The notes under the pieces are model-generated. The model made no database searches, was not told where the DNA came from, and saw only the letters and a list, made by a program, of their open reading frames with translations. A stretch of 64,000 bases of DNA from Hanstruepera marina (GTDB lineage Bacteria; Bacteroidota; Bacteroidia; Flavobacteriales; Flavobacteriaceae), in contig NZ_JAINVX010000001.1 of the NCBI RefSeq assembly GCF_019880635.1, positions 893,501 through 957,500 of the forward strand. Reading direction: 5' to 3'. Position 1 is the first letter of the stretch. Every line of letters begins with the position of its first letter. A program made the translations under genes and the position numbers. This document shows, piece after piece, positions 57,048 through 64,000 of the stretch.

Positions 57048-58553
57048 CTAGTTAAAATCTAAAATAATAGTTTCTCCATATCTTAGATTATAAAAAATTA
57101 TTACGTGAGTAGGATAAGGAGAAGAAGGAGGAAACATACTTTGATTAACATTTAAAGGAAAGGTCAATTCTGTACCATTTGAATTAACCGAAACATAATT
57201 CTCATCATATTGATAAATAGTAATATTGTGAGCGGCAATTCGTAAACCAGGCACCAAATTATTTCCAGTAAGAATTAAAGTGTCGTTAAAGTTGTAACTT
57301 GTTTGATTTGAAGAAATAATATCAGGAGCATTTTCAACTAATATATCAATTTCAAAATCTGATATGGATATCACTTCGTTATCTACAATATATTTTAATT
57401 TATAATCAGTTGAAGAAACAATGTCTTGAGGGAATTCGATAAAAAAAGACGTGTCTAAATCATTATTTGAAGTCATGAAGGTGTAGTAATTGTAATGGTT
57501 TAAGTCATAACTATTTTGATTGTTTTCTAAAATAATTTTTGAATTAGGAACAGTTAGATCAACATTTCTAGTTCTGACTTTCGGTGTGGCATTGTAGTAG
57601 TATCTAGTAAACAAATTTGATGTGTTGTGAGCACTATTTATAGAATAAAATCTAACCCATTTAGTTCTGACTGTGTAAGTATTGGTAGATTGGTTAGCGG
57701 CAGTTACAACATATTGAACATCTTCTGTAAAATCTTGAGGTTCTTCATTGTTGGGGGAAATTGTAGCGCCATCAGATATTGTAATAGTTGGGGAAATATT
57801 GGAAGGATTATGGTAAGTTTCTATGTCAATAGTTAGGTTTGAATGATTAATTACGCCTTCGAAAATATCTCCGTTAATGTCAAACTGGAAAGATAAAATT
57901 TGTTTTTCTCCTGACAGAGCAGTGTTGTTGGTTATTACAGTATATGTAGCATCGTTACCATTTTGCGCTGTTACGGTATATTCTAGGTCTAAACTGAAAT
58001 CCCGTTGTGTTAATGGACTTGGATTGATAGTAGCGTTAGGGGAGATTTCAATTTCTGGAATCAAAAGGTTATTTAACTCTAATCCTGTAGATTCAATTGT
58101 AATAACTCTATTTTGATGGTCTATTTCTCCTTGAAAAATGATGTCATTTGGTTTGATGCTAAAAGATGTTATTTTGTTATCTGAACTTATTACAGTTACA
58201 CTGTAGGTTGCTTTATCTCCATTTTCGGCAGTAACTGTGTACCTAACAACATTATTAAATAATTGGGGATTAGTTGCAGAAGGGGAAATTGTCGCGTTTT
58301 TTGATATTTCAATTATTGGAGTAATCGGACTTGATAGATCTAAATTATTCGTGGTAATTCCAATGGTTTTAGTTGTATGATTAATTATCCCAACAAATTC
58401 TTCATCATTTCCATTTATAATAAACGAAGTAATTTTATTCTCAGAATTTAAGTTAGGTTCAGCATCTTTTGAACAATTAAAGAAAATTGAAGATAATAAC
58501 AGTAGTAAATAAATGCTTGGGTTTTTTAATGATTTGGTTTTGATAAAAAGCAT
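57048..58553 (-). CDS. Lipoprotein with three DUF5018-like repeats
   Basis: The ATG at 58553 gives 501 aa with lipid Cys27 (SSIFFNCSKDAEPN); the frame is open 31 codons upstream. Three strand repeats follow, each with the frame KITSF ... IDHTT/HQN ... ITIE ... NATISPSP ... YTVTAENGD: about 40-125, 125-205 and 215-305. The remaining 190 residues show another domain. The fold type is found in surface lipoproteins of Bacteroidota; the binding target is unknown. Confidence 0.75.
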   Translation of the reverse strand: MLFIKTKSLKNPSIYLLLLLSSIFFNCSKDAEPNLNSENKITSFIINGNDEEFVGIINHTTKTIGITTNNLDLSSPITPIIEISKNATISPSATNPQLFNNVVRYTVTAENGDKATYSVTVISSDNKITSFSIKPNDIIFQGEIDHQNRVITIESTGLELNNLLIPEIEISPNATINPSPLTQRDFSLDLEYTVTAQNGNDATYTVITNNTALSGEKQILSFQFDINGDIFEGVINHSNLTIDIETYHNPSNISPTITISDGATISPNNEEPQDFTEDVQYVVTAANQSTNTYTVRTKWVRFYSINSAHNTSNLFTRYYYNATPKVRTRNVDLTVPNSKIILENNQNSYDLNHYNYYTFMTSNNDLDTSFFIEFPQDIVSSTDYKLKYIVDNEVISISDFEIDILVENAPDIISSNQTSYNFNDTLILTGNNLVPGLRIAAHNITIYQYDENYVSVNSNGTELTFPLNVNQSMFPPSSPYPTHVIIFYNLRYGETIILDFN

Positions 58554-58639
58554 AAATGAGGTTTTTGTTAAAAAGGTTAAATTAGTAATTTTTGTTAAAT
58601 AAATCTGAATTTTCGCACACAATTTAATCACATTTAATT

Positions 58640-59065
58640 TCAACAAAATCTTCTTTTTTTTTCATCATATTCAACATATGTCTTTTCGATTAAAACCATT
58701 TCATTATTTACTACTTTGTATGTTGCGTTTATATGACTTCTTCCTGCACAGTATTGGTTATGTTCAATATATTTGGTGAAAAATAATCCGATTACTTCAG
58801 AAATAGGTCAATCTGAAAAACCAATTAAATTATATATTGAATCATTCAACTGAAATCGCAATCCTGAAATTCTATTTTCACAAGTTAATTTCCCCATTTC
58901 AATTTTCAATTCAGAAAAGTTCTTGATAGTATCCAAATTAATGTTGTTTTTGGTTTTGGATGAAATAAAATTATTGGAGTATAATTCAACTTGATTTTTA
59001 TTCTCTTCTAAATTAGAGCAAGAAAATAAAATCAGAAACACTGTTATTACAGTAAAGTATTTCAT
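58640..59065 (-). pseudogene. Small lipoprotein gene broken by an in-frame TGA
   Basis: An 85-codon frame starts at 59065 with a lipobox (MKYFTVITVFLILFSCSNLEE, Cys16) and stops at TGA 58808-58810. The same frame then runs on for about 55 codons of ordinary sequence (PISEVIGLFFTKYIEHNQYC ... NATYKVVNNEMVLIEKTY) to a stop at 58640. Beyond a run of nine T at 58654-58662 another frame gives a better-looking end, so a second lesion is possible there. Either a decaying gene or a short functional product ending at 58808. Family not recognised. Confidence 0.6.
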
Positions 59066-59088
59066 TTTAAATGAATAAAATTTTATTG

Positions 59089-59616
59089 TTATTTACTCAA
59101 CGCCTCCCATTCTTCTTCGGTTGCTGGATCTTTTTGATATTCCATAACGCCTAACCATTTACCATCTTTTTTTACCAATAACATTTCAAAATGCACCGCA
59201 ATTTCTTGTTTGTTGTCACCATTAGCATCAGAGGTCCAATAGTTAAATATCCCTGTTTCATGAGCAGTGGTGTCATCACCAATGCGTTGCGATAAACGAA
59301 AGGTAACACCTGCTTTGTTTTTGCCGGCTTTGGTATCGTCAAAACCTTGTTTCCAGCCAGCAAGTGCTTTCGCTAATGGCACAGATGTTTTGTTTGGTCC
59401 TGTTGCGAAAATAACCACAGCGTCTGGATGGTAAGCTGCACCATAGCCCTCAAAGTCACCATCTGAAACGGTTTTAGAAAGAGCTTCCCAATACTTGTCT
59501 AGTTCTGCTATTCGTAGAGAATCTGGATTGATTTCAAAACTTGGTAATACAGGTGAATGAGCAGAAATAGTTTGAACGGAAACTAATATTGCAATGAGTA
59601 GAATAATTTTTCGCAT
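59089..59616 (-). CDS. Exported SnoaL/DUF4440-like protein
   Basis: The start at 59616 gives 175 aa with a signal peptide (MRKIILLIAILVSVQTISAH). The open frame extends 22 codons upstream and would overlap the NdpA gene. The mature part has the NTF2/SnoaL fold pattern: YWEALSKTVSDGDFEGYGAAYHPDAVVIF near its start and FEMLLVKKDGKWLGVMEYQK at the end. Fold members bind small ligands or act as ketosteroid-like isomerases; the function here is unknown. Confidence 0.75.
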   Translation of the reverse strand: MRKIILLIAILVSVQTISAHSPVLPSFEINPDSLRIAELDKYWEALSKTVSDGDFEGYGAAYHPDAVVIFATGPNKTSVPLAKALAGWKQGFDDTKAGKNKAGVTFRLSQRIGDDTTAHETGIFNYWTSDANGDNKQEIAVHFEMLLVKKDGKWLGVMEYQKDPATEEEWEALSK

Positions 59617-59678
59617 GATTTTAGATAAAACAGTTAAACACTCATAAGGTCTGATAATTTTATTAGAAAGACAAAAAA

Positions 59679-60728
59679 TCAACCTTCGGCATTAAAAAAT
59701 ACTTTGTAGTAGTGCATTTTCTTTTCGTCGTCGTAGCCACGCTCTAGATATTCGCTTGAAGCTTCAGGCGCATCAATATCTAGCTTAATTTGAATGTTGG
59801 TATCGAGCTTGATTTCGGTTTTTATTTTTTTCTTTTCCTTATTGACTACCAAATCAGATACATCAAATTGATTACGAATAACAATATCCTTTTCGCCTTC
59901 AAAGGTTTTTTTATAGTCGTCAAAAAGTGTTTTATGCTTATCCTCTTCAAAAATATCCTCTTTAAATTCCTCAACCTTTACAATTTCATGTTCTTTCAAA
60001 AAGTCGATAGTTTTTGCCAAGAATGTATTTTGCTCTTGGTTGCCGTAGGATATCTTCAAGATATCTTCAGAAAAATCTTTGCAAAGCTCCAGATACTGTT
60101 GTGTATGGCTATTGGCATCATCGGCATACTTGATATTTAGGAAATGATTAGTCCAATATTGCGCATCGTAATTATTGTTGTCTGCACTCAATACAATGTG
60201 ACCTTCGGTATCACTCTGGTTTAGAATTAAACAGCCTTTATCTACTTTTTTACTGCTAATACCTTTTTGTACCAATACATCATAACTATTGTTTTCCAGA
60301 TAGGTTTGAAAGAAATTAATCTTGTTTTCTATTTTAAAAACACCTAGAGCATTGGTGGTTATCTCATTAAATTCAATGCCTTCAAATAGAACAACCAAAA
60401 CGTCTCCTGTTTTTATTTGTGCTGAATTGGACTGTTCAAATAAATGCTTGACAATATGTTTTGAGGTCTCAATAAAATCATCTTCATCATTAAAAATTTG
60501 CGCGCTGTAAGTATTGATTTCGTTTAATGAAATATCGGCATGATGGTTAAATCTGTACGATTGCACCACAGAGCCAAAAGGTCTCAATAAAAATGGCAGC
60601 ATGAGCTCATAGCTGGCTTCATCAAAATGAACTTCTTTTTCTGAAAAGGCATTTTTGGTATTGTTGAATTTGTTGCCAACTTTATGGATAATACATCTAG
60701 AAATAGAGGCTTGGGTACGTTTTATCAT
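59679..60728 (-). CDS. Nucleoid-associated protein, NdpA family
   Basis: 349 aa. The N-terminus ISRCIIHKVGNK, the LRPFGSVVQSYRFNHH region and the C-terminal GYDDEKKMHYYKVFF fit the NdpA (YejK) family, which binds the nucleoid in E. coli. No signal peptide. Its stop lies 62 bases upstream (in the minus direction) of the SnoaL-like gene. No nuclease motif seen. Confidence 0.8.
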   Translation of the reverse strand: MIKRTQASISRCIIHKVGNKFNNTKNAFSEKEVHFDEASYELMLPFLLRPFGSVVQSYRFNHHADISLNEINTYSAQIFNDEDDFIETSKHIVKHLFEQSNSAQIKTGDVLVVLFEGIEFNEITTNALGVFKIENKINFFQTYLENNSYDVLVQKGISSKKVDKGCLILNQSDTEGHIVLSADNNNYDAQYWTNHFLNIKYADDANSHTQQYLELCKDFSEDILKISYGNQEQNTFLAKTIDFLKEHEIVKVEEFKEDIFEEDKHKTLFDDYKKTFEGEKDIVIRNQFDVSDLVVNKEKKKIKTEIKLDTNIQIKLDIDAPEASSEYLERGYDDEKKMHYYKVFFNAEG

Positions 60729-60769
60729 GTGTTGCGAGTCAAAACTGACTAGTTTATTTAAGTTGAAAT

Positions 60770-63205
60770 TTAATTAATTTGATAGATAAGAATAGTATCG
60801 CTTTCTCCTTTGGTAACAAACTCTAGGTTACGGTCTTTGTCCATGTTTTCCATATCTATTTGAGATGTGCCATAAACAGGAAAGTTGGACAGTAGCTTGG
60901 CGTTGCTATCAAAAAGATATACCTTTTGGGTTTGGATATCAGTAACAGTGACATAAATTTTATCGTTGATATAGAATATTTTAGGTTCACTGTAATTTCC
61001 GTAATCCAACTCGTAGGTATTTTGCTTGATTCGCAGTTTGTTTTCAGAAAGCGCTACTAGCGTTTTACTGGTTGTAACAAGGTCATGCGATTCAATTATG
61101 CCTATATCTTGCGAAGCTGTATTGCCATTGTTGTCAATAGTTACCAATTTGCCGTTTGTTGTTGTAGTGGCAAAATTACCTTTGTAAAGGTACATGGCTT
61201 CAGGGGAATAGTTGAAGGTGTTTTTTGGTGTTATTCTTGTTTTTCCGGTTCTGTCAAGTATGTATAGTTTATAGGCTGTTTTAATTAGCAGATAATCTTT
61301 ACGACCAATTCTTATATGTTGCGGTTGGTGGATGATGTTATCAGCTGCATTTTTAAAATTAAACCCTTTTACTGTTTTTCCTTTGGCATCCAACATAAAT
61401 ACCTCTTTGCCTTGCGTGACCAATAAGCGATATTTTTTATTATTGTCATAATCAAAAACCGAGAGCGGTTGTGTAATGGCATCGTTAAATTTTAAAGGAA
61501 AAGGCGATACGTCTTTGCCGTTTCTGTCCAACACATAAATACGGCTTTTTGTTGCAAAAGCTAATTGCAAGCGACCGTTTTTATACATGTCTATTTGCTC
61601 AATGCGACCTAAAACAGCGCCTTGAAGTTGTTTTTTCCATAGAATTTTTCCACTATTTGAAATAAGATATAGGTTGTTGTTGATATCTTGAACAACAATG
61701 TCTTTTTCATTGGTTACATGATTGGTGACCAATTGAGGTGTGTTCAATAGATCGGCATCTAATTTAATGGAACTGGATTCTGAAATAGAATTTTCATATA
61801 CACGAGTCTTTGCCTTTTGAATTACGGCATTAACATGTGCAAAATTTGAATCGTAAATAAATTGGATGCCGGAAGTTTGATAGTTGTCTAATTTGAAATT
61901 CAAATCATCTCCCAGGTTTCTGTTTAAAAGTGTTTCCAATATATTGTAATTAACAACACTTAAAATAGAGGCTTCGTCGCTAAACTTTTCTTGCAATAAA
62001 TTGTAGTGATTTCTCGAACTGTAGGTTGTTTGGTTTTTGTAACTCGATATAATGTTTTGAAGCAAATCCATATTATCCGAAAACACAATAAAATTATCTA
62101 CAATACAATATTTGTCTGCTTTTGTATAATTTATAAACGGATTAAAAGCCTGTTTAAAAAGTTCTGGGTTGCTAAAACCCAAAATATCTACGCCACGATA
62201 GGTGTCCAAAATATCTTGGTCATTCAATAAGGCATCTTTTGTAATGTATATATCTAATGAATTCAAGACAACCGCTTGAATATCCTTTTCGTAAATCACA
62301 CCTGCTTCAATAATGTTGTCAAAAAGCAAAGGATGAGAAGCTATAGAGTCTAATTGCTCAATAGCTTTTAGATTGTTGTGAAAAACATTAAAATCGTTGA
62401 AAGTAAGACTTAAAAAACCATCACTATTCGCTGGTGTAATTTGTGATAGCCTATTTTCTTGCGGAAAGGTGTTTTTAAAGGCATCAATTAGTTTTTTTGT
62501 AGAGTCTGACGAACGTGTTACACCATTAATAAGGATTTCATTTTGATTGATATCCACATCAAAAAAAAGATAATCCGTCAAACTTTTTGTTGCGATATCT
62601 GAATTGATAAATAGCGACCTAATATCATTGTCTTCTTTCTTATTGATTAAAACAGATAATTGGTTTTCATCGCTTGATGAGTTGACTAAAGATTCTAGTT
62701 GCGGATGAATTCTAGGCGATTTTAAAGTGCTGTTTAGCAATTCTTGGTTAGTGGCGCCAATAAAAATACTGTCTTTTATTACGCTAAAAAGAATATTGTG
62801 GTCTACAGTGCTTTTGGTGATGGTTTTAGACTGATAGTTTAAAGTTTCTATACTGTGGTTTGGTAAAGAGTCAATATCAAATAAATTAGCTTTTAGTTTG
62901 GTTATTATGGTAAATTGTAAACTGTCCTGTTTATCCTTAAAAAGGGAAACATAAATATCGTCTTCGGTTTTAAGGTACTGAATTAAACCTAGTTTTTTTG
63001 ACAAGTTTTGATAGGAACTTGAGGATTCCAATTGTTGTAAAAACGGATTGTTGTTGATATTGCCATTTAAGCTACCAACATTTTGGACTTTGATAATTGC
63101 CGAAGCATCAGCGTTGAGGTAATCAGTAATTTTAGTTTTTTTAGTAGAAGAATCACAGCCAAAAATTAGCGTGATTAAAATAGCATAAAAACAAACCTTT
63201 TTCAT
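60770..63205 (-). CDS. Large lipoprotein with beta-propeller-like C-terminus
   Basis: 811 aa, lipid Cys17 (LIFGCDSST). The first 460 residues form a DUF3352-like envelope domain (ASAIIKVQNVGSLNGNI near the start). From about 485 repeated short blocks (ISNSGKILWKK, LDRNGKDVSPFPL, LDAKGKTVKGFNF, LDRTGKTRIT, FDSNAKLLSNFPV) suggest a PQQ-like or FG-GAP-like propeller. The gene lies between rnhB and the NdpA-family gene, an association I cannot explain. No enzymatic residue recognised. Confidence 0.75.
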   Translation of the reverse strand: MKKVCFYAILITLIFGCDSSTKKTKITDYLNADASAIIKVQNVGSLNGNINNNPFLQQLESSSSYQNLSKKLGLIQYLKTEDDIYVSLFKDKQDSLQFTIITKLKANLFDIDSLPNHSIETLNYQSKTITKSTVDHNILFSVIKDSIFIGATNQELLNSTLKSPRIHPQLESLVNSSSDENQLSVLINKKEDNDIRSLFINSDIATKSLTDYLFFDVDINQNEILINGVTRSSDSTKKLIDAFKNTFPQENRLSQITPANSDGFLSLTFNDFNVFHNNLKAIEQLDSIASHPLLFDNIIEAGVIYEKDIQAVVLNSLDIYITKDALLNDQDILDTYRGVDILGFSNPELFKQAFNPFINYTKADKYCIVDNFIVFSDNMDLLQNIISSYKNQTTYSSRNHYNLLQEKFSDEASILSVVNYNILETLLNRNLGDDLNFKLDNYQTSGIQFIYDSNFAHVNAVIQKAKTRVYENSISESSSIKLDADLLNTPQLVTNHVTNEKDIVVQDINNNLYLISNSGKILWKKQLQGAVLGRIEQIDMYKNGRLQLAFATKSRIYVLDRNGKDVSPFPLKFNDAITQPLSVFDYDNNKKYRLLVTQGKEVFMLDAKGKTVKGFNFKNAADNIIHQPQHIRIGRKDYLLIKTAYKLYILDRTGKTRITPKNTFNYSPEAMYLYKGNFATTTTNGKLVTIDNNGNTASQDIGIIESHDLVTTSKTLVALSENKLRIKQNTYELDYGNYSEPKIFYINDKIYVTVTDIQTQKVYLFDSNAKLLSNFPVYGTSQIDMENMDKDRNLEFVTKGESDTILIYQIN

Positions 63206-63270
63206 TAACGAGGGAATTTGTACAAATCTATATAAATAATATATGCCTTTAAAATGATTGCAGTTCTAAT

Positions 63271-63870
63271 TCATAAATCCAATTGCAATTGTTCGGGTAA
63301 TAAACGAAACGATTTTCTATGGTATTTTGTAATACCATATTGTTTTATAGCTTCACGATGTTCTTTTGTTGGGTACCCTTTGTTTTGTTTCCAGTTATAC
63401 ATCGGGAATTCTTCGTGTATTTTTTCCATGTAGGCATCGCGATAGGTTTTTGCTAAGACAGATGCTGCTGCAATACTTAAATATTTACTGTCACCTTTTA
63501 TAATAGTATTAAAGGGAATATTATTTAGAGGTTTAAACTTATTGCCATCTACAATAATGTATTCCGGATTTGGATTCAATTGCTCAATTGATTGATGCAT
63601 AGCCAAAATAGAAGCGTTCAAGATATTTATTTTGTCAATTTCTTTAGGATAAATGTGAGCGAATGCAAAAGTAATGGCTTCTTGTTCAATAATAGGTTTT
63701 AGATTATTACGTTTAATTTCAGATAGTTGTTTAGAATCATTTAGAATATTGTTATTAAAATTTTGAGGTAAAATTACTGCGGCAGCAGTAACAGGGCCGG
63801 CTAGACAACCACGACCCGCTTCGTCAGTACCACATTCATATTCAAAACCTGAATAATTTAATTTTAGCAT
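63271..63870 (-). CDS. rnhB: Ribonuclease HII
   Basis: 199 aa, removes RNA of RNA-DNA hybrids and single ribonucleotides. Catalytic residues visible: Asp16 and Glu17 in GTDEAGRG, Asp108 in IIVDGNKF and Asp145 in KTYRDAYM. The [19 protein letters not shown]-terminus is typical. Divergent from the partial exported-protein gene, 69 bases apart. Confidence 0.95.
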   Translation of the reverse strand: MLKLNYSGFEYECGTDEAGRGCLAGPVTAAAVILPQNFNNNILNDSKQLSEIKRNNLKPIIEQEAITFAFAHIYPKEIDKINILNASILAMHQSIEQLNPNPEYIIVDGNKFKPLNNIPFNTIIKGDSKYLSIAAASVLAKTYRDAYMEKIHEEFPMYNWKQNKGYPTKEHREAIKQYGITKYHRKSFRLLPEQLQLDL

Positions 63871-63912
63871 TTAAATAATTCTTAATATAATGGCGTTATT
63901 GTAAATTGTATA

Positions 63913-63920
63913 TACATTTG
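63913..63920 (+). promoter_or_regulatory. -7 box TACATTTG before the last gene
   Basis: TACATTTG fits TAnnTTTG and ends 19 bases before the ATG at 63940. No good -33 element at the normal distance. Confidence 0.5.
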
Positions 63921-63939
63921 CAAGGTCGAAAAAATTATT

Positions 63940-64000
63940 ATGCGGAAAATAATATTATTAGGTTTTTTATTTTGTTTTTTTTCAACCTTATATGGGCAAA
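63940..64000 (+). CDS. Start of an exported protein (3' end outside the window)
   Basis: An ATG with 20 codons of signal-peptide sequence (MRKIILLGFLFCFFSTLYGQ) running out of the window. The mature protein is not visible, so nothing can be said about its function. Confidence 0.7.
   Translation, partial: MRKIILLGFLFCFFSTLYGQ

Noticed and set aside
58808..58810. Selenocysteine codon at the TGA
   Set aside because: No SECIS-like hairpin was seen after it, and no selenoprotein family fits.

Overview
The window is AT-rich chromosomal DNA of a Bacteroidota bacterium, most likely a Flavobacteriaceae member. The support is a SusC/SusD pair, a type IX secretion sorting domain, start sites without Shine-Dalgarno motifs, -7 boxes of the form TAnnTTTG, an Mpl ligase, and the gene order rpsL-rpsG-fusA-rpsJ-(S10/spc/alpha)-carA-eno-gltA. 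Genus cannot be set from the sequence alone. I saw no rRNA, tRNA, CRISPR array, transposase or phage gene.

Layout. 1-2.6 kb: 3' part of obg, a voltage-gated-type K+ channel, a DUF4136 lipoprotein and an exported DinB-fold protein. 2.6-8.9 kb: a very large exported alpha-2-macroglobulin carrying a SusC-type TonB plug domain. 9-20.3 kb: mostly housekeeping genes (TPR protein, mpl, radC, a deacetylase-like protein, a HAD phosphatase, rarA, a rhomboid protease, rlmB), plus an intergenic palindrome cluster (11.4-11.6 kb) and an RDD membrane-protein gene broken by a frameshift (11.7-12.3 kb). 20.3-26.7 kb: a four-gene minus-strand susC-susD-lipoprotein-lipoprotein operon with no degradative enzyme beside it. 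26.9-28.6 kb: an Omp85-type outer-membrane protein.

28.7-46.0 kb is the main translation superoperon. It has a textbook flavobacterial promoter before rpsL. A terminator after rpsK overlaps a new promoter, which splits rpsD-rpoA-rplQ off as its own unit behind a structured leader. Further RNA hairpins lie between rpsJ and rplC and between rpoA and rplQ. carA, eno and gltA follow, each closed by a clear intrinsic terminator.

50-64 kb is mixed: an amidinotransferase-fold enzyme, YceI, lysS, a 52-aa YqaE/Pmp3-type protein, lipB, an Asp-rich thrombospondin-type-3 protein with a type IX sorting tail, a second DinB protein, a lipoprotein with three DUF5018-like repeats, a lipoprotein gene broken by an in-frame TGA, a SnoaL-like exported protein, an NdpA-family nucleoid protein, an 811-aa lipoprotein, rnhB, and the first codons of an exported protein.

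The item most worth following up is the plug domain inside the alpha-2-macroglobulin, next to the region that in this family is the protease bait. Next come the ribosomal-operon RNA structures, notably the candidate S4 leader. The rest looks like ordinary flavobacterial core genome.
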